Below are positions 1 to 8,720 of a DNA stretch of 57,611 bases, one piece after another. The position numbers and the translations under genes are program-made. Origin of the DNA: Bacillota bacterium (GTDB taxonomy: Bacteria > Bacillota > Sulfobacillia > UBA995 > UBA9673); contig QZJP01000049.1 in the NCBI GenBank assembly GCA_003599345.1, forward strand, positions 1-57,611. Direction: 5' to 3'. Below the pieces are notes generated by a model. It was not told the DNA's origin, did no database searches, and saw only the letters and a list, made by a program, of their open reading frames with translations. Every line of letters begins with the position of its first letter. Within the stretch, counting starts at the first letter, position 1.

Positions 1-1
1 C

Positions 2-2310
2 GACCCGCACACCGGGACCATAACGCACAGCGCCACGGGCGGCGGCTATACGGGCGCCGCCATCGGCAGCGTCACGGCGTCCATCGCCGAGGACGACTTC
101 CCGGGAGTCTCGGTCGCCGAGAGCGACGGGTTCACCGCCGTCACCGAGGCGGCGCTGCCGGGGGCGGGGGAAACCGACACCTACACGGTGGTCCTCACCC
201 ACGTGCCTAACGGCGACGTGACCATCGCCGTGACCGCAGACTCCGACGTGCGCGTCGAAACGGTCGCCGGTGGAGGTCCGCAGGCGACGGCCTCGCTGAC
301 CTTCACGACGGCCGACTGGTCAACCCCTCAGACCATCACTGTCTATGCCTTCGACGACGACGAGGTGGAAGGGGCGCACGCCGGGAATATCACCCACTCC
401 GCCGCCGGCGGCGGCTACGACGGAGTGCCCATTGCCGGCGTGACGGTCGCGGTGACCGACAACGACGTCCCGGGAATAACCATCATTGAAAGCGACTCCT
501 CCACCATTGTGGGCGAGGGGGCCGGCGGAGCCACAGACACCTATGAGGTCAGGCTGGCGGCCAAGCCGTCGGGCACGGTCACCGTGACCGTCACCCCGGA
601 CTCCCAGGTGACCGTGGCCGCGGGAACGACGGGTCCGGGAAGTCCCGGGGTCTCAGCGGTGCTCACCTTCACCGTCGCCGACTGGAATGTCCCACAGACC
701 CTCACGGTCGGGGCGGCCGAGGACCTGGTGGTCGAGGGGGTCCATTCCGGCCTTCTCCAGCACTCGGCGGCGGGCGGCGGCTACGACGGGATTACCGCGG
801 ACCTCACCGTGACCGTCGGCGACGACGACTTGCCCGGGGTGACAGTAACGGAGACCGGCGGCTCGACGGCGGTCACGGAGGGCGTCACTTCCGGCGAGGG
901 GGCCGGCGACACCTATGACGTGGTTCTGAATCTCGAGCCTTGCGCGACGGTCACTATCACCGTGACGGCGTCGCCCGAGAATCAGGTGACCCTGAGTTCC
1001 GGGGGCGGAGTGCCGTCCCCGAGCCTGGCCCTGACCTTCACCCCACAGGACTGGAACGTCCCGCAGACCGTGACGGTGAGGGCGGTGGACGACGGTGTCG
1101 TCGAGGGTTCGTCGAGCCCGCAGGCCTCCGTCTCCCTGGCTCACGCGGCGAGCGGAGGGGGGTACGACGGCGCCGCCGTCGACGCTGTCTCGGTGGCCGT
1201 TACCGACAATGATCTCCCGCAGGTAGTCGTGGCGGAGTCGGGGAACTCGACCGCGGTCGACGAGGCTTCGACCGCCTACGACACCTACACGATCCACCTC
1301 GGGCGGGAACCCTTCGACGACGTCACCGTGACGGTAACCGTAGGTGACGGGCAGACTCTCGTGGAGGTCGAAGCGGGCGGGGCCGGCACGGGGGTCGGCT
1401 CGAGCGCCATCCTCGTCTTCACCCCGTCCGACTGGGACGTGGCCCAGACCATCCGCGTCCACCCGGTCAACGACGACGTGGTCGAAGGTCAGCACACGGG
1501 GTTGATTTCCCACGCGGCCACCGGCGGCGGCTATGACGGCTGCGCCATCGACGACGTCACGGTCGCCGTCGCCGACAACGACGCGGGCGGGGTGACCATC
1601 GTCGAATCGGAGGACCGCACCCAGGTTGCCGAGGGCGGCGCCGGGGGCCCGGCTCTAGATACCTACCAGGTGCTCTTGACCATGCAGCCATCCGGGGACG
1701 TGACCATCACGGCCGCGCCCTCCGCCGATCTCACCGTGGACAACGGCTCCGCCGGGAACACTCTCGTCTTCACGCCCGTGAACTGGAACCTGCCACAGAC
1801 CATCACCGTCGCCGCGGTGGATGACGGCGAGGCCGAGGGTCTCCACACCGGAACCGTCAGCCACACCGCCGCCGGCGGGGGCTACACGGGAGCTTCGGTG
1901 GGCACCGTGACGGTTTTCATAACGGACAACGACCCGGGCGTGGTGGTGACGGAAAGTGGTGGGGCGACGGCCGTCAGGGAGGGCGGTCTGACCGACACTT
2001 ACATCATTGCGCTGAGCACCCAGCCGGCCGGCACGGTCACGGTGACGGTGACGCCGGACGGCCAGTTGACCGTTGATTGCGGGACCGGCCCGGGGTCGCC
2101 GGGCGTCGCGGGCCAGGTGACCTTCACGACCTCCGACTGGAGCGACCCGCGCACCATCACCGTCGCCGCGGCCGACGACCTGACCGTCGAGGGCGTACAC
2201 GCCGGCGTGGTGACTCACTCGGCGTCAAGCGGCGACCCGGACTACGATGCAATAGCCGCCCCGCCCGTCAACGTCACCATCACCGACAACGACTCGGAGG
2301 CCCCGCCCTA
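2..2310 (+). repeat. Tandem protein-coding repeat array, about 6 copies of a ~400-450 bp unit
   Basis: Recurring DNA/protein blocks (GGCGGCGGCTAYGACGG / AGGGYDG; GTSACCGACAACGAC / VTDND; GACTGGAAYGTCCCRCAGAC / DWNVPQT). Confidence 0.8.
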
Positions 2311-3634
2311 CGAGCCGCCTCCGCCCGCGCCGGAACCCGGACCGGAACCGGCGACGGGCGTCCGGGTGGTCGACCCGGCGCGGGATACGACCCTCCGGTT
2401 CGCGGAACTCGGTTTGACGATACACTTCCCGGCAGGATTCGTGGCGGTAGAGCCGGGGGACGAGATCCGGGTCTCCGCCAGGGCCGCGGGACCGCCCGAC
2501 CCAGTCACCCTGGAAGGCACGCACCGCACAGCCGGGGGCAACTTCGAGCTCACTGTCGTCCGCTACAGGGCCGGCACCACGACCTCCGTCTATGAGTTCG
2601 CGAGGACCGTCACGGCCGTCGTCGACCTTCGCGCGACGGCCCCGCGCGGGGTCGTCGCCGACAAGATCGGCCTTTACGTCTGGGAGGCCGGGTCGCTCGG
2701 CCCGCCCTCCTGGGTCTACGTCCACTCGGGTTACGACTCAGGCTCGGGCCGGCTCATTGCCAGACTCGCCCACGCCAGCCGCTTCGCGGCCCTGGTCGCC
2801 ACCCGCACGTTCGACGACATCCAGACCCACTGGGCCAGGCAGGAGATCGAGGTCCTGACAGGCAGGAAGGTCATCCAGGGAGTGGCGCCGTGGGCCTTCG
2901 CCCCCGGCGACCTGGTGACGCGGGCTCAATTCTGCGCCCTCTTGGTCCGGGCGCTCGGGCTGGAGGTGTCCACATCCGGGACGACCCCGTTCGCCGACGT
3001 CCCGGCCACGGCCTGGTATGCCCCCGAAGTGCGGACGGCGTGGGAGGCCGGCCTGGCCACGGGGTCGACGGGCGCGTCCTTCGCTCCCAACCGGGCGATA
3101 ACCAGGCAAGAGATCGCCGTCTTCCTATCGCGAGCTCTGGAGGTGACCGGGTTCGCGGTGAACCTCACGTCCGGCGACGTCGCGGAGCTACTCGCCCCGT
3201 TCTCCGACGCGGGCCTCGTCCCGGGATGGGCTCGGGGTCCCTTCGCGCAAGTGCTCGCGCAGGGCATCGTCCGGGGCCGCACCTCCACTACCCTGGCGCC
3301 GGGAGGCACCGCCACGCGCGCCGAGGCGGCCGTGATGCTCAAGCGGCTCATGGCCAGGACCATGGACGTCGCCGCCACGGCGACGGGTGTTCTCCAGGTG
3401 AGCGACGTCGGGGGCCGGCACTTCGAGTTGATCGTCGCCGGGCAGGTCGCCGGCGACAGGGTCCTCGGCGGGCAGGTCTACACCCTCCTGGTCGACCCGG
3501 GCAATACCGCCCTGCTGGCGGACCTGGAGGCCCGCGTCGGGGCCACCGTCACCCTCGCCGGCACCGTCCGTCCTGAGGCCATCACAATCTACCAGCGAGG
3601 GGTTCCGTTCGTGGTCTACGCCGTGATTGGTTGA
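2..3634 (+). CDS. Large cell-surface protein (5' truncated by window): tandem Calx-beta-like repeats followed by SLH domains
   Basis: Frame is open from base 2 through the listed ORF (188..3634). Repeats of about 130-150 aa carry 'DTYxVxLxxxPxGxVTVTVTP...LTFTxxDWNxPQTxTVxAxDDxVEGxHxGxxxHSAAGGGYDG...VTVxVTDND'. C-terminal SLH motifs: 'FDDIQTHWARQEIEVLTGRKVIQG', 'FADVPATAWYAPEVRTAWEAGLATG', 'FSDAGLVPGWARGPFAQVLAQGIVRG'. Confidence 0.9.
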   Translation, partial: DPHTGTITHSATGGGYTGAAIGSVTASIAEDDFPGVSVAESDGFTAVTEAALPGAGETDTYTVVLTHVPNGDVTIAVTADSDVRVETVAGGGPQATASLTFTTADWSTPQTITVYAFDDDEVEGAHAGNITHSAAGGGYDGVPIAGVTVAVTDNDVPGITIIESDSSTIVGEGAGGATDTYEVRLAAKPSGTVTVTVTPDSQVTVAAGTTGPGSPGVSAVLTFTVADWNVPQTLTVGAAEDLVVEGVHSGLLQHSAAGGGYDGITADLTVTVGDDDLPGVTVTETGGSTAVTEGVTSGEGAGDTYDVVLNLEPCATVTITVTASPENQVTLSSGGGVPSPSLALTFTPQDWNVPQTVTVRAVDDGVVEGSSSPQASVSLAHAASGGGYDGAAVDAVSVAVTDNDLPQVVVAESGNSTAVDEASTAYDTYTIHLGREPFDDVTVTVTVGDGQTLVEVEAGGAGTGVGSSAILVFTPSDWDVAQTIRVHPVNDDVVEGQHTGLISHAATGGGYDGCAIDDVTVAVADNDAGGVTIVESEDRTQVAEGGAGGPALDTYQVLLTMQPSGDVTITAAPSADLTVDNGSAGNTLVFTPVNWNLPQTITVAAVDDGEAEGLHTGTVSHTAAGGGYTGASVGTVTVFITDNDPGVVVTESGGATAVREGGLTDTYIIALSTQPAGTVTVTVTPDGQLTVDCGTGPGSPGVAGQVTFTTSDWSDPRTITVAAADDLTVEGVHAGVVTHSASSGDPDYDAIAAPPVNVTITDNDSEAPPYEPPPPAPEPGPEPATGVRVVDPARDTTLRFAELGLTIHFPAGFVAVEPGDEIRVSARAAGPPDPVTLEGTHRTAGGNFELTVVRYRAGTTTSVYEFARTVTAVVDLRATAPRGVVADKIGLYVWEAGSLGPPSWVYVHSGYDSGSGRLIARLAHASRFAALVATRTFDDIQTHWARQEIEVLTGRKVIQGVAPWAFAPGDLVTRAQFCALLVRALGLEVSTSGTTPFADVPATAWYAPEVRTAWEAGLATGSTGASFAPNRAITRQEIAVFLSRALEVTGFAVNLTSGDVAELLAPFSDAGLVPGWARGPFAQVLAQGIVRGRTSTTLAPGGTATRAEAAVMLKRLMARTMDVAATATGVLQVSDVGGRHFELIVAGQVAGDRVLGGQVYTLLVDPGNTALLADLEARVGATVTLAGTVRPEAITIYQRGVPFVVYAVIG

Positions 3635-3744
3635 CGCGGTTCCTGTCGGACAGGGCGCCACCAGCCAGGAGGCGTGCGATTGGTGTCGAACCAGCGGCTA
3701 GCTGAGACCCTGGCCGCGACACCAGACCTGACTGGGGGGCTACA

Positions 3745-4743
3745 TTGGCAACGCGCGGGACCGCCGGTTTCTCGCCCTACATCCTGTTCACCCGTGCCGA
3801 GTGGGCCCGTTTGCGGGCCTCGACCCCGCTCACCCTGACCCTGGAGGACCTCGAGCGTCTTCGCGGCATCAACGAGCGTATCTCCCTGGACGAGGTAGCC
3901 GAGGTCTACCTGCCTCTTTCGCGCCTTCTCAACCTGCACGTCGTCGCCGCCCAGGAGCTCCGCCGCGTGACCGAGGTCTTCCTGGGGGAGCCCGCGACGC
4001 AGGCCGGAGCGGCGTCAGCGGAGACTATCGAGGGCGGGGCCATCCCCGGGACCGCGGCGAAAGTCCCCTACGTGATAGGCCTCGCCGGCAGCGTGGCCGT
4101 CGGGAAGAGCACGACCGCTCGCATCCTGCAGGCGCTCCTCTCGCGGTGGCCGGGCCATCGCCGCGTCGACCTAGTCACCACGGACGGGTTCCTCTTCCCG
4201 AACCGGGTTCTCGAGGAACGCGGCCTGATGGGTCGTAAAGGCTTCCCCGAGAGCTATGATATCCGGCGCTTCATCCGGTTCCTCGCCGAGTTGAAGTCCG
4301 GGGTGCCCGAGCTGCGGGTTCCCCTCTACTCGCACTTCACCTACGACATCCTCCCGGATGAGTTCCAGGTCCTGAGGCAGCCGGACATCGTCATCATCGA
4401 GGGGCTGAACGTGCTCCAGACCCCGCCCGGCGCGTCCGTCTTCGTCTCCGACTTCTTCGATTTCTCCATCTACGTGGACGCCGAGGAAGCCCACATCATC
4501 CGCTGGTACGTGGAGCGCTTCCTGACCTTCGTCGGGACGGCGTTCCGCGACCCTCGCTCCTACTTCCACCGCTACGCCAGCTTGTCAACAGCGGACGCCG
4601 TCATGGCGGCGGAGCGCATCTGGCGGGACATCAACTCCGTCAACTTGAGGGAGAACATCCTTCCCACGAGAGACCGGGCGCGGCTCATCCTCACCAAGGG
4701 TCCGGACCACAGCGTCAACGAGGTCAGGCTCCGGAGGATGTGA
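3745..4743 (+). CDS. coaA: Type I pantothenate kinase
   Basis: N-term '[15 protein letters not shown]'; P-loop '[17 protein letters not shown]'; '[29 protein letters not shown]'; '[10 protein letters not shown]'. TTG start. Confidence 0.93.
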   Translation: MATRGTAGFSPYILFTRAEWARLRASTPLTLTLEDLERLRGINERISLDEVAEVYLPLSRLLNLHVVAAQELRRVTEVFLGEPATQAGAASAETIEGGAIPGTAAKVPYVIGLAGSVAVGKSTTARILQALLSRWPGHRRVDLVTTDGFLFPNRVLEERGLMGRKGFPESYDIRRFIRFLAELKSGVPELRVPLYSHFTYDILPDEFQVLRQPDIVIIEGLNVLQTPPGASVFVSDFFDFSIYVDAEEAHIIRWYVERFLTFVGTAFRDPRSYFHRYASLSTADAVMAAERIWRDINSVNLRENILPTRDRARLILTKGPDHSVNEVRLRRM

Positions 4744-4753
4744 TCTGCCCGAC

Positions 4754-5770
4754 CTACGCGCGGCGGCGCGACGGGTTGCGGCCGGCGACCGGTCCTCGCC
4801 CGGGTTCCCGCCCGCGTCGCCCGTTCCGCTCACGCTCGGCGCGGGGGAGGGTCAAGGCGAAAAGGCCGGCCGCGACGGCCCCTGAGCCAGTCGCCAGGAG
4901 ATGGCTTCTCACGCCGCTGAGCGCGGCGAGAGCAAGGGAACGCAGGGAGAGAGACTCCAGTTCGGGAACGGTCGCGGGGAGGTAGGACGCGGTCACGTCC
5001 ATGGCCAGGAGGCCGAGGGTTACCGATATCCCGATGACGGCAAGCCCTCCGGCCGCCCAAACCCCGCCCCCGGCCGCTACGCCCCGGGCCCCGCGCCCGC
5101 CGAACGTCCACAGGAGGATGGACAGCCCGAGACCGTAGATGCCGGCAACGACCGGCGCCATGGTCGCCGCCCGCCAGACAGGCCGCGCTCTGGCCAGGGT
5201 CGGCTCGTCCAGCGTGGCGCCGATATCGACGTAGTCGGGTAAGTCTTGAAGACCCCGGGCGGCGTTCAGGTAGAACTCCTCTCCCAGGTGACGCCGGATG
5301 GAGTCGAGCAGCACGACCTTGAGTTCAACCACGGGGATCTCTATGGAGAGGCAGTCGTCGTCCGAGCCGAGGTAGGCGACCACGCCGGTCAGGAAAGTTT
5401 CAAGCTGAATCTCGAGCCACCCGACGGGGATACCTTCCTCCAGGGCCAGGCGGAGCGCCCGGCGGCGGGTGTCGTCCAGGCCCGAGTTCGACACCAGGCT
5501 GTCGAGGAGCTCCGACTTGGCGGAGGCCAGGACCCCCGCCTGGCGGGCCACTTCGACGATGTAGACGGGGTTGGCCGCCGTAGCCCTGAGGCTTGTGCCC
5601 ACGCACAGCCCTACCACGCAGGGGAAGAGACCCAGGACGAAGACTATTGCCGCGAGTATCCGGGCGGCCGTGAGGACGAGCCGGCCCGAGCCCCGGTGAC
5701 GGGCGTTCCCGGAACGACCGCGACTCCGGTCGGAGAGGCGAGGCCCCCGGGCCTGGCGGGTACGCGACAA
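4754..5770 (-). CDS. Integral membrane protein of unknown function
   Basis: 338 aa with hydrophobic segments near the N-terminus and in the C-terminal half; no family recognised. Confidence 0.7.
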   Translation of the reverse strand: MSRTRQARGPRLSDRSRGRSGNARHRGSGRLVLTAARILAAIVFVLGLFPCVVGLCVGTSLRATAANPVYIVEVARQAGVLASAKSELLDSLVSNSGLDDTRRRALRLALEEGIPVGWLEIQLETFLTGVVAYLGSDDDCLSIEIPVVELKVVLLDSIRRHLGEEFYLNAARGLQDLPDYVDIGATLDEPTLARARPVWRAATMAPVVAGIYGLGLSILLWTFGGRGARGVAAGGGVWAAGGLAVIGISVTLGLLAMDVTASYLPATVPELESLSLRSLALAALSGVRSHLLATGSGAVAAGLFALTLPRAERERNGRRGREPGRGPVAGRNPSRRRA

Positions 5771-5915
5771 GGGGCGGTCTCCTTTCCTCGGCCGCCCCTT
5801 AGGATACCCTGGCTAGAAAGTCCGACCCCGCGGACCACTCGCGCAACGTCCAGCCCCGCGGACAGCTGTTTGCGACCGCCGCATTTGCCCAGGCACTAGG
5901 CCACGGCGGCCAAGC

Positions 5916-6548
5916 TCACGCGCGCTTCGGCCCGAGAAGCGACGCGACCAGGACGTCCGCCGCGGACACCCCGATGCGCGCCAGCTCCTCCTCGTACTCC
6001 TGGTTCACCCGCCAGCGCCCTCCGGAGTAGATGACGGCGTCCCAGGGCTGGACGACCAGATCGTCCGTTTCGAGACCGACCCAGTCGGGAGTTATGCTGG
6101 AAGAGTGCCGGTAGAGCGTGGCCGTCTTCACTTCGGTCGCCCCTTGGGCCCAGCACTCGTCGACCGCAACCCGGAGAGTCTCACCGGTCCCCGCCATGTC
6201 ATCGACCACCAGAACACGGCGGCCCTTGACAACCTCCGACGGGATGCGGCCGATGAGAGCCGGGTGCCGCCGGGTCACGATGTCGTCCTGGCGGCGCGTG
6301 ATGCGTATGGGGAAGAAATCGCGCCGGAGCATCGAGGCGATGATGGCCCCGGGAATGGCGCCACCCTTGGCGATGCCCACGATGACCTCCGGGTGGAGGG
6401 TCTTCTCGACCTCCTCGGCCAGCCGGCGGCATATCCTACCGACGTCCTCCCAGTCGATGGCCAGGACGCCGGTGTGCTCGTGATCCATGGACTTCAGGTG
6501 CTTCTTCACGGGCCCCACCCCTATGGTCGAGGCATCTTCCGGCGACAC
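5916..6548 (-). CDS. Phosphoribosyltransferase (purine PRT-like)
   Basis: PRPP loop 'RVLVVDDMAGTGETL'; 'VIVGIAKGGAIPGAIIASML'. Confidence 0.88.
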   Translation of the reverse strand: MSPEDASTIGVGPVKKHLKSMDHEHTGVLAIDWEDVGRICRRLAEEVEKTLHPEVIVGIAKGGAIPGAIIASMLRRDFFPIRITRRQDDIVTRRHPALIGRIPSEVVKGRRVLVVDDMAGTGETLRVAVDECWAQGATEVKTATLYRHSSSITPDWVGLETDDLVVQPWDAVIYSGGRWRVNQEYEEELARIGVSAADVLVASLLGPKRA

Positions 6549-6576
6549 GTGCAGGAATCGACCCTACCGCAGGGCG

Positions 6577-6594
6577 ATTATAACACGTCGTGTT
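6577..6594. promoter_or_regulatory. Minus-strand TATAAT -10 (6577-6582) abutting the palindrome AACACG-T-CGTGTT (6582-6594)
   Basis: Read directly: attataacacgtcgtgtt in the divergent PRT/Nif3 intergenic region. Confidence 0.45.
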
Positions 6595-6642
6595 GGTCAC
6601 AATGCGCCTGCGAGGGAACAGAGGGGAGAGGGGGAAGCACCG

Positions 6643-7896
6643 GTGAGCGAGGTTTCCACCCCAGGTCAAACCGGGGGCGGCGGCCCGACCGTCGCCGAAC
6701 TGGCGGCCGTGCTGGACCGTATCGCCCCACCCGCGCTGGCCGAACCGTGGGACAACGTGGGGGTGCTGGTCGGGGACCCGGAGTCCCGGCCCCGATGGGT
6801 CGCCGTGACCCTGGACCCCGCGTTCGCGCTCATTCCGGCTGTGGGCCGAGCCCTGGGCCGGGCCGCGGATCCCAGCACCACAGGTCTTGTCCCCAATCCC
6901 GGTGGAGGACCTCTGCCGGAGGGCCACGGCCTGCTTGTCGCCCACCACCCCGTGCCGTGGAGGCCCCTCTCCCGGGTGCTGGCGACCGACCCGGCCGGCC
7001 AGGTCGTATCGGAGTGTCTCCGCCGGGGCATCTCCCTCTACGCGGCCCATACAAGTTTCGATTCGGCCCCTGGGGGCCTCTCGCACGTGCTGGCCTCGCT
7101 CGTGGGTATGGCGAGCGAGGGGCGGATGCCCATCGTACCGCGAGGCCGGCACCTCAAGCTTGTCGTTTTCGTGCCCCCCGACCAGAGCGCGGCCGTCAGG
7201 CAGGCTTTGGCCGGGGCCGGCGCCGGCTGGATAGGGAACTACAGCGACACGGCCTTCGCGTCCCCCGGCCGAGGCTACTTCCTGCCCCGTGAGGGAGCCG
7301 ATCCTTTCACCGGCTCACCCGGAGTGCTCGAGGAGACGGCCGAGGAACGGGTCGAGACCATCGTCCCGGCCCACCTCCTGGACGAGGCGGTGCGTCGGAT
7401 GCTGGAGGTCCATCCCTACGACGAAGTCGCCTACGACGTCTACCCGCTTGAGAGCCACCCGTCCGTGACCAGACCCGAGCTGCTCGCCGGGATAGGCCGG
7501 ATTGGGGATCTGCCCGGGGACGGCTTGCCCCTCGACGAGTTCACCCGGCACGTGGAGCGGGCTCTCGGGCTCGCCCCGGGCGAAGCAAGACTCCTTGGCG
7601 GCCCGGCGACCCGGACCGGTCTCGTGGGGCGCGTCGCCGTCTGCCCGGGAGCCGGTGGCGCCCACGTCCGGGCGGTCGCGGCGGCGGGCGCCCACGTCTA
7701 CGTCACCGGCGACGTGGGCTACCACGATGCGGTGGGGGCGGCCGGGCTCCGGCTGGCCGTCATCGACGCCGGCCACCTGGCGACCGAGAGGCCGTTCGTG
7801 GGAGTCATGGCCACCCTGCTCAGGAAAGAATTCAGAGCCCAAGGGATTCCACTGGACATCATCGAAGTTCCGACTCCGCCAGCCGGGCTGCGCTGA
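6643..7896 (+). CDS. Nif3-like dinuclear metal centre hexameric protein (DUF34)
   Basis: 'VAELAAVLDRIAPPALAEPWDNVGVLVGDP', 'LLVAHHPVPW', 'LYAAHTSFDSAPGG', 'YVTGDVGYHDAVGAAGLRLAVIDAGHLATE'. GTG start with upstream gaggggagaggggg; the longer listed ORF (6487) is probably over-extended. Confidence 0.92.
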   Translation: MSEVSTPGQTGGGGPTVAELAAVLDRIAPPALAEPWDNVGVLVGDPESRPRWVAVTLDPAFALIPAVGRALGRAADPSTTGLVPNPGGGPLPEGHGLLVAHHPVPWRPLSRVLATDPAGQVVSECLRRGISLYAAHTSFDSAPGGLSHVLASLVGMASEGRMPIVPRGRHLKLVVFVPPDQSAAVRQALAGAGAGWIGNYSDTAFASPGRGYFLPREGADPFTGSPGVLEETAEERVETIVPAHLLDEAVRRMLEVHPYDEVAYDVYPLESHPSVTRPELLAGIGRIGDLPGDGLPLDEFTRHVERALGLAPGEARLLGGPATRTGLVGRVAVCPGAGGAHVRAVAAAGAHVYVTGDVGYHDAVGAAGLRLAVIDAGHLATERPFVGVMATLLRKEFRAQGIPLDIIEVPTPPAGLR

Positions 7897-7913
7897 AGGG
7901 GAAAGGGGACGCA

Positions 7914-8720
7914 ATGGACTCCGGATACATCCGTGCCGACTTCCGGAACCTTCTCGAGGTACAGGAATTGGACTCCGAGATTGCGAGGCGCCGGGCCGCC
8001 ATCGAGCATAGCCTCAACGACCCCGAGGTGACAAGGCTCCGGGAGCTTGTCAAGCGGGCCGCGGAGGCCGCGTCCGCCGCCAAGGAACGGGTCGCGACCC
8101 TGAAGCGGGCCATCTCGTGGGAAGAGAAGGAAGCCGACGGCATCCGCGAACAGATAACCTCCGCCGAGCGCAAGATGTATGGCGGCCATGTCGCCAACCC
8201 TAAGGAACTCGACCAGATGCAGAAGAAGGTTGAGCAGCAACGAAAGGACCTGGGCCGGCACGAAGAGGCCGCGCTCGAAGCGATGATGGAACTCGAGGAA
8301 GCCGCCCCGGAGCTCGACCAGGCCGATGCGACTCTGGCGCGGGCCGGCGAGGAGCTGGCGAAGGCCGAGGCCGAGAACAAGGCGACCGCGGCCACCCTCG
8401 AGGCCGAGATACGGGAGATAGAGCCGCGCCGCGCGGATGCGGCCGCCCGGGTTCCCGCGGGCCTCATGTCACGCTACGAGCAGATTCGCGACAGGAGGGG
8501 CGGCTTGGGCGTAGCCGCACTCACCCCTGACGGCTTGTGCGGGGCGTGCCTCATCAAGGTCCCCGCGATACTGGCCGAGACGGCCCGCAAGGGCGCTCTG
8601 GAGGTCTGCGAGAGCTGTGGGCGGCTCCTCGTGGGGCCCAAGCAGGCCCTCGACGCGGCCGGCCCCGGCGAGCCCGGCGGGCGGGACGCCACCACCGGCG
8701 GCGCCGGAGGCGGAGCGTGA
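7914..8720 (+). CDS. C4-type zinc ribbon, coiled-coil protein (DUF164-like)
   Basis: Long helical N-terminal region, then 'CGACLIKVPAILAETARKGALEVCESCGRLLV'. Confidence 0.9.
   Translation: MDSGYIRADFRNLLEVQELDSEIARRRAAIEHSLNDPEVTRLRELVKRAAEAASAAKERVATLKRAISWEEKEADGIREQITSAERKMYGGHVANPKELDQMQKKVEQQRKDLGRHEEAALEAMMELEEAAPELDQADATLARAGEELAKAEAENKATAATLEAEIREIEPRRADAAARVPAGLMSRYEQIRDRRGGLGVAALTPDGLCGACLIKVPAILAETARKGALEVCESCGRLLVGPKQALDAAGPGEPGGRDATTGGAGGGA

Noticed and set aside
653-2725. Long minus-strand ORFs (e.g. 653..1513, 1655..2218, 2225..2725) antisense to the repeat protein
   Set aside because: Arg/Gly/Asp-rich shadow translations of a high-GC coding repeat; no recognisable family.
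6105-7292. 395-aa plus-strand ORF across the PRT/Nif3 region
   Set aside because: Antisense/out-of-frame shadow of two well-supported genes.
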